The translations under genes were made by a program, and so were the position numbers. Of a stretch of DNA of 36,404 bases, positions 35,239 through 36,404 are shown in pieces. The first letter of the stretch is position 1, and every line of letters starts with the position of its first letter. Below the pieces are notes generated by a model. That model saw nothing but the letters and a program-made list of their open reading frames with translations, was not told the origin of the DNA and did no database searches. Source of the stretch: Bacillota bacterium (GTDB lineage: Bacteria; Bacillota; Clostridia; Lachnospirales; Lachnospiraceae); NCBI GenBank assembly GCA_023435645.1, contig JAEYRK010000030.1, positions 1-36,404 on the forward strand, read 5' to 3'.

Positions 35239-36012
35239 TTATGCCGTTTCCTTGTCCGTCTTGGCTTTTTCAACGCTTGCTCTTAGAGCCTCCATCAGGT
35301 CGATTACCTTACCGGCGCTTACAGGTTCGGAGGCTACCACCTCTTTACCGGATATCTTTGTCTCGATCAGTTCACGGAGTTTTGCCTGGTATTCGTCTCT
35401 ATATTTCTCAGGATCAAAGGGGGTATCCATGGAATTGATCAGAAGCTTGGCCAGGTTAAGCTCCTGGTCGGATACTTCCGGCTTGTTATATTGCTTTTGA
35501 AGGGCTTTGACCTCATCAGCGTAGAACATCGTGGAAATAAGAATACCTTCCTCCCGCGGAATGATTGCCATTAGGGTGTCCTTGGTGCCCATGACGGTTT
35601 TACCTATTGCAATTTTCTGTTCGGCCATCAGTGCCGACCTTAGCAGCTCAAAGGCCTTTTCCCCTCCCGCTTCAGGTGCAGCCTGATAGGTCTTTTCATA
35701 ATAGACAGGGGAAATCTGCTTTAGCTGTGCAAAGTGCAGGATCTGGATTGACTTTTCTTTTTCTGTTTTAATTTTCTCAATTTCCTCGTCCGTGATGACA
35801 ACATATTTTTCCTTCTCATATTCATAGCCCTTAACAATATCGTCGGCTTTAATTTCCTTCCCGCAGTGGCCACAGGTTTTCTTATAGCGGATGCGGCTGT
35901 TATCCTCCTTATGCAGCTGATTAAAATGGATGTCGTTATCCTGGGTAGCTGTAAACATTGCAATCGGAATTGCTACCATACCAAAGGTTATAACTGATTT
36001 ATGTGATATCAA
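35239..36012 (-). CDS. ku: Bacterial Ku end-binding protein
   Basis: A 257-residue Ku homologue. The start SHKSVITFGMVAIPIAMFTA, then DNDIHFNQLHKED, is characteristic of bacterial Ku, as is the zinc-finger-like CGHCGKEI. It forms a ring homodimer on broken DNA ends and recruits LigD. The open frame reaches an ATG at 36045, but the bases around 36019-36027 form GGAGGTGG, which is the likely ribosome binding site: the TTG at 36012-36010 lies about 9 bases after it and gives the family N-terminus. The C-terminus is short with several Lys and Glu residues. It is followed after 4 bases by ligD, so the two are co-expressed. Sporulating Firmicutes often carry this pair. Confidence 0.93.
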   Translation of the reverse strand: MISHKSVITFGMVAIPIAMFTATQDNDIHFNQLHKEDNSRIRYKKTCGHCGKEIKADDIVKGYEYEKEKYVVITDEEIEKIKTEKEKSIQILHFAQLKQISPVYYEKTYQAAPEAGGEKAFELLRSALMAEQKIAIGKTVMGTKDTLMAIIPREEGILISTMFYADEVKALQKQYNKPEVSDQELNLAKLLINSMDTPFDPEKYRDEYQAKLRELIETKISGKEVVASEPVSAGKVIDLMEALRASVEKAKTDKETA

Positions 36013-36125
36013 AGCAAAACCACCTCCATGATATATTGTTTCCAATGGAGCAATAAGTAAAACATAAGATAGCTTTTCTATGCTTTGTAAATAATTGCTT
36101 TATAGCACATTCCTTCCAATCTGCT

Positions 36126-36176
36126 TATTGCATAATAAAAGTTGATGCGATAATAGCCATTCCTCCGTATGCAATA
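36126..36176. repeat. Inverted repeat upstream of ku
   Basis: TATTGCATA (36126-36134) and TATGCAATA (36168-36176) are a perfect 9-bp inverted repeat 33 bases apart in the AT-rich region before ku. It could be a pair of regulator half-sites or chance in AT-rich sequence. No clear promoter was found in this interval. Confidence 0.35.
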
Positions 36177-36214
36177 CATAAGAAATGACGGGAGGGTTAG
36201 TTTGTCATTTGCTA

Positions 36215-36404
36215 TCAGGACAGTTGCCGGCATCCTATCCCATATAGCTTAGCACCATGGGGCAATACCTTGGTCACAAAAACCTGTTCCAAGACTTCCA
36301 GCCTCTCCTCATTCCATAATTCCTCAAAGTCATACCCGCTAAAGCTCTCCAATTCAACCTCCTCCGGTGTTACGATAATCTCTTGCTCCTCGTCACTAAG
36401 ATTG
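36215..36404 (-). CDS. C-terminal end of an unrecognised protein (runs off right edge)
   Basis: An open frame enters from the right edge and ends in TGA at 36217-36215, giving the last 62 residues of a protein. The part is acidic at first (SDEEQEIIVTPEEVELESF, then FEELWNEERLEVLEQ) and ends VTKVLPHGAKLYGIGCRQLS. I do not recognise a family. It reads in the same direction as ku, about 200 bases upstream, and could be in the same region or operon. That this is a real gene is supported by the uninterrupted frame and coding-like composition, but the fragment is short. Confidence 0.5.
   Translation of the reverse strand, partial: NLSDEEQEIIVTPEEVELESFSGYDFEELWNEERLEVLEQVFVTKVLPHGAKLYGIGCRQLS

Noticed and set aside
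34958..35500. A 180-codon plus-strand open frame across the ku-ligD junction
   Set aside because: It is antisense to two confidently identified genes, and its translation is rich in Pro, Ser and Arg with no recognisable domain.
36125..36160. A minus-strand mini-ORF of 11 codons after GGAGGA upstream of ku
   Set aside because: The ATG directly abuts the ribosome-binding-like sequence and the peptide is tiny; an attenuating leader peptide is not supported by any structure after it.

Overview
The window looks like chromosomal DNA from a low-to-moderate-GC Gram-positive bacterium of the class Clostridia, probably a plant-polysaccharide-degrading relative of the Lachnospiraceae. The clues are strong GGAGG ribosome binding sites with several TTG starts, an LplB/LplC/lipoprotein sugar importer without its own ATPase, many cytoplasmic glycosidases, and protein sequences of clostridial type. 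No rRNA, tRNA, CRISPR array, insertion sequence or prophage structural gene was seen. Almost everything is on the minus strand; only a GH27 gene and a small zinc-ribbon gene are on the plus strand.

Region 1 (1-15.4 kb) is a polysaccharide utilisation locus. From a near-consensus promoter at about 12.5 kb one long minus-strand operon reads: GH51 arabinofuranosidase, two ABC permeases, sugar-binding lipoprotein, GH120-like beta-helix hydrolase, type B carboxylesterase, GH95 fucosidase/L-galactosidase, and a second GH51 enzyme that runs off the left edge. None of the enzymes has a signal peptide, so the model is import of branched oligosaccharides, with side chains (arabinose, galactose or fucose, esters) and xylosyl units removed inside the cell. 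The mix fits decorated arabinoxylan or xyloglucan fragments, but the substrate is inferred. A LacI-family regulator sits upstream, and a 16-bp CG-centred palindrome lies between the operon promoter and its first gene. Divergently, a GH27 alpha-galactosidase overlaps a 67-residue zinc-ribbon protein by 4 bases.

Region 2 (15.5-26.5 kb) holds signalling genes and further sugar genes. A histidine kinase with a periplasmic ABC_sub_bind-type sensor and a YesN-like AraC response regulator are translationally coupled. After a strong hairpin come a membrane PAS-GGDEF-EAL protein and a dCache-type chemoreceptor. To their right are a GH36 alpha-galactosidase and a lipoprotein with a Pro/Thr linker and a CBM4/9-like domain, each followed by a strong hairpin terminator.

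Region 3 (26.6-36.4 kb) is about DNA processing or defence. A four-gene operon encodes a LexA/CI-like autocleavable repressor, a TerB_N/TerB_C protein, a BrxD-like (DUF2791) ATPase and an Lhr/BrxHI-like helicase. This is the most interesting system here: it resembles parts of BREX and Ter-associated systems but has no methylase, PglZ or nuclease in the window, and its regulator has intact self-cleavage residues with a perfect 15-bp palindrome in front. Next to it is a Ku-LigD non-homologous end-joining pair, with LigD ordered phosphoesterase-ligase-polymerase. The right edge holds the C-terminal end of an unrecognised gene.
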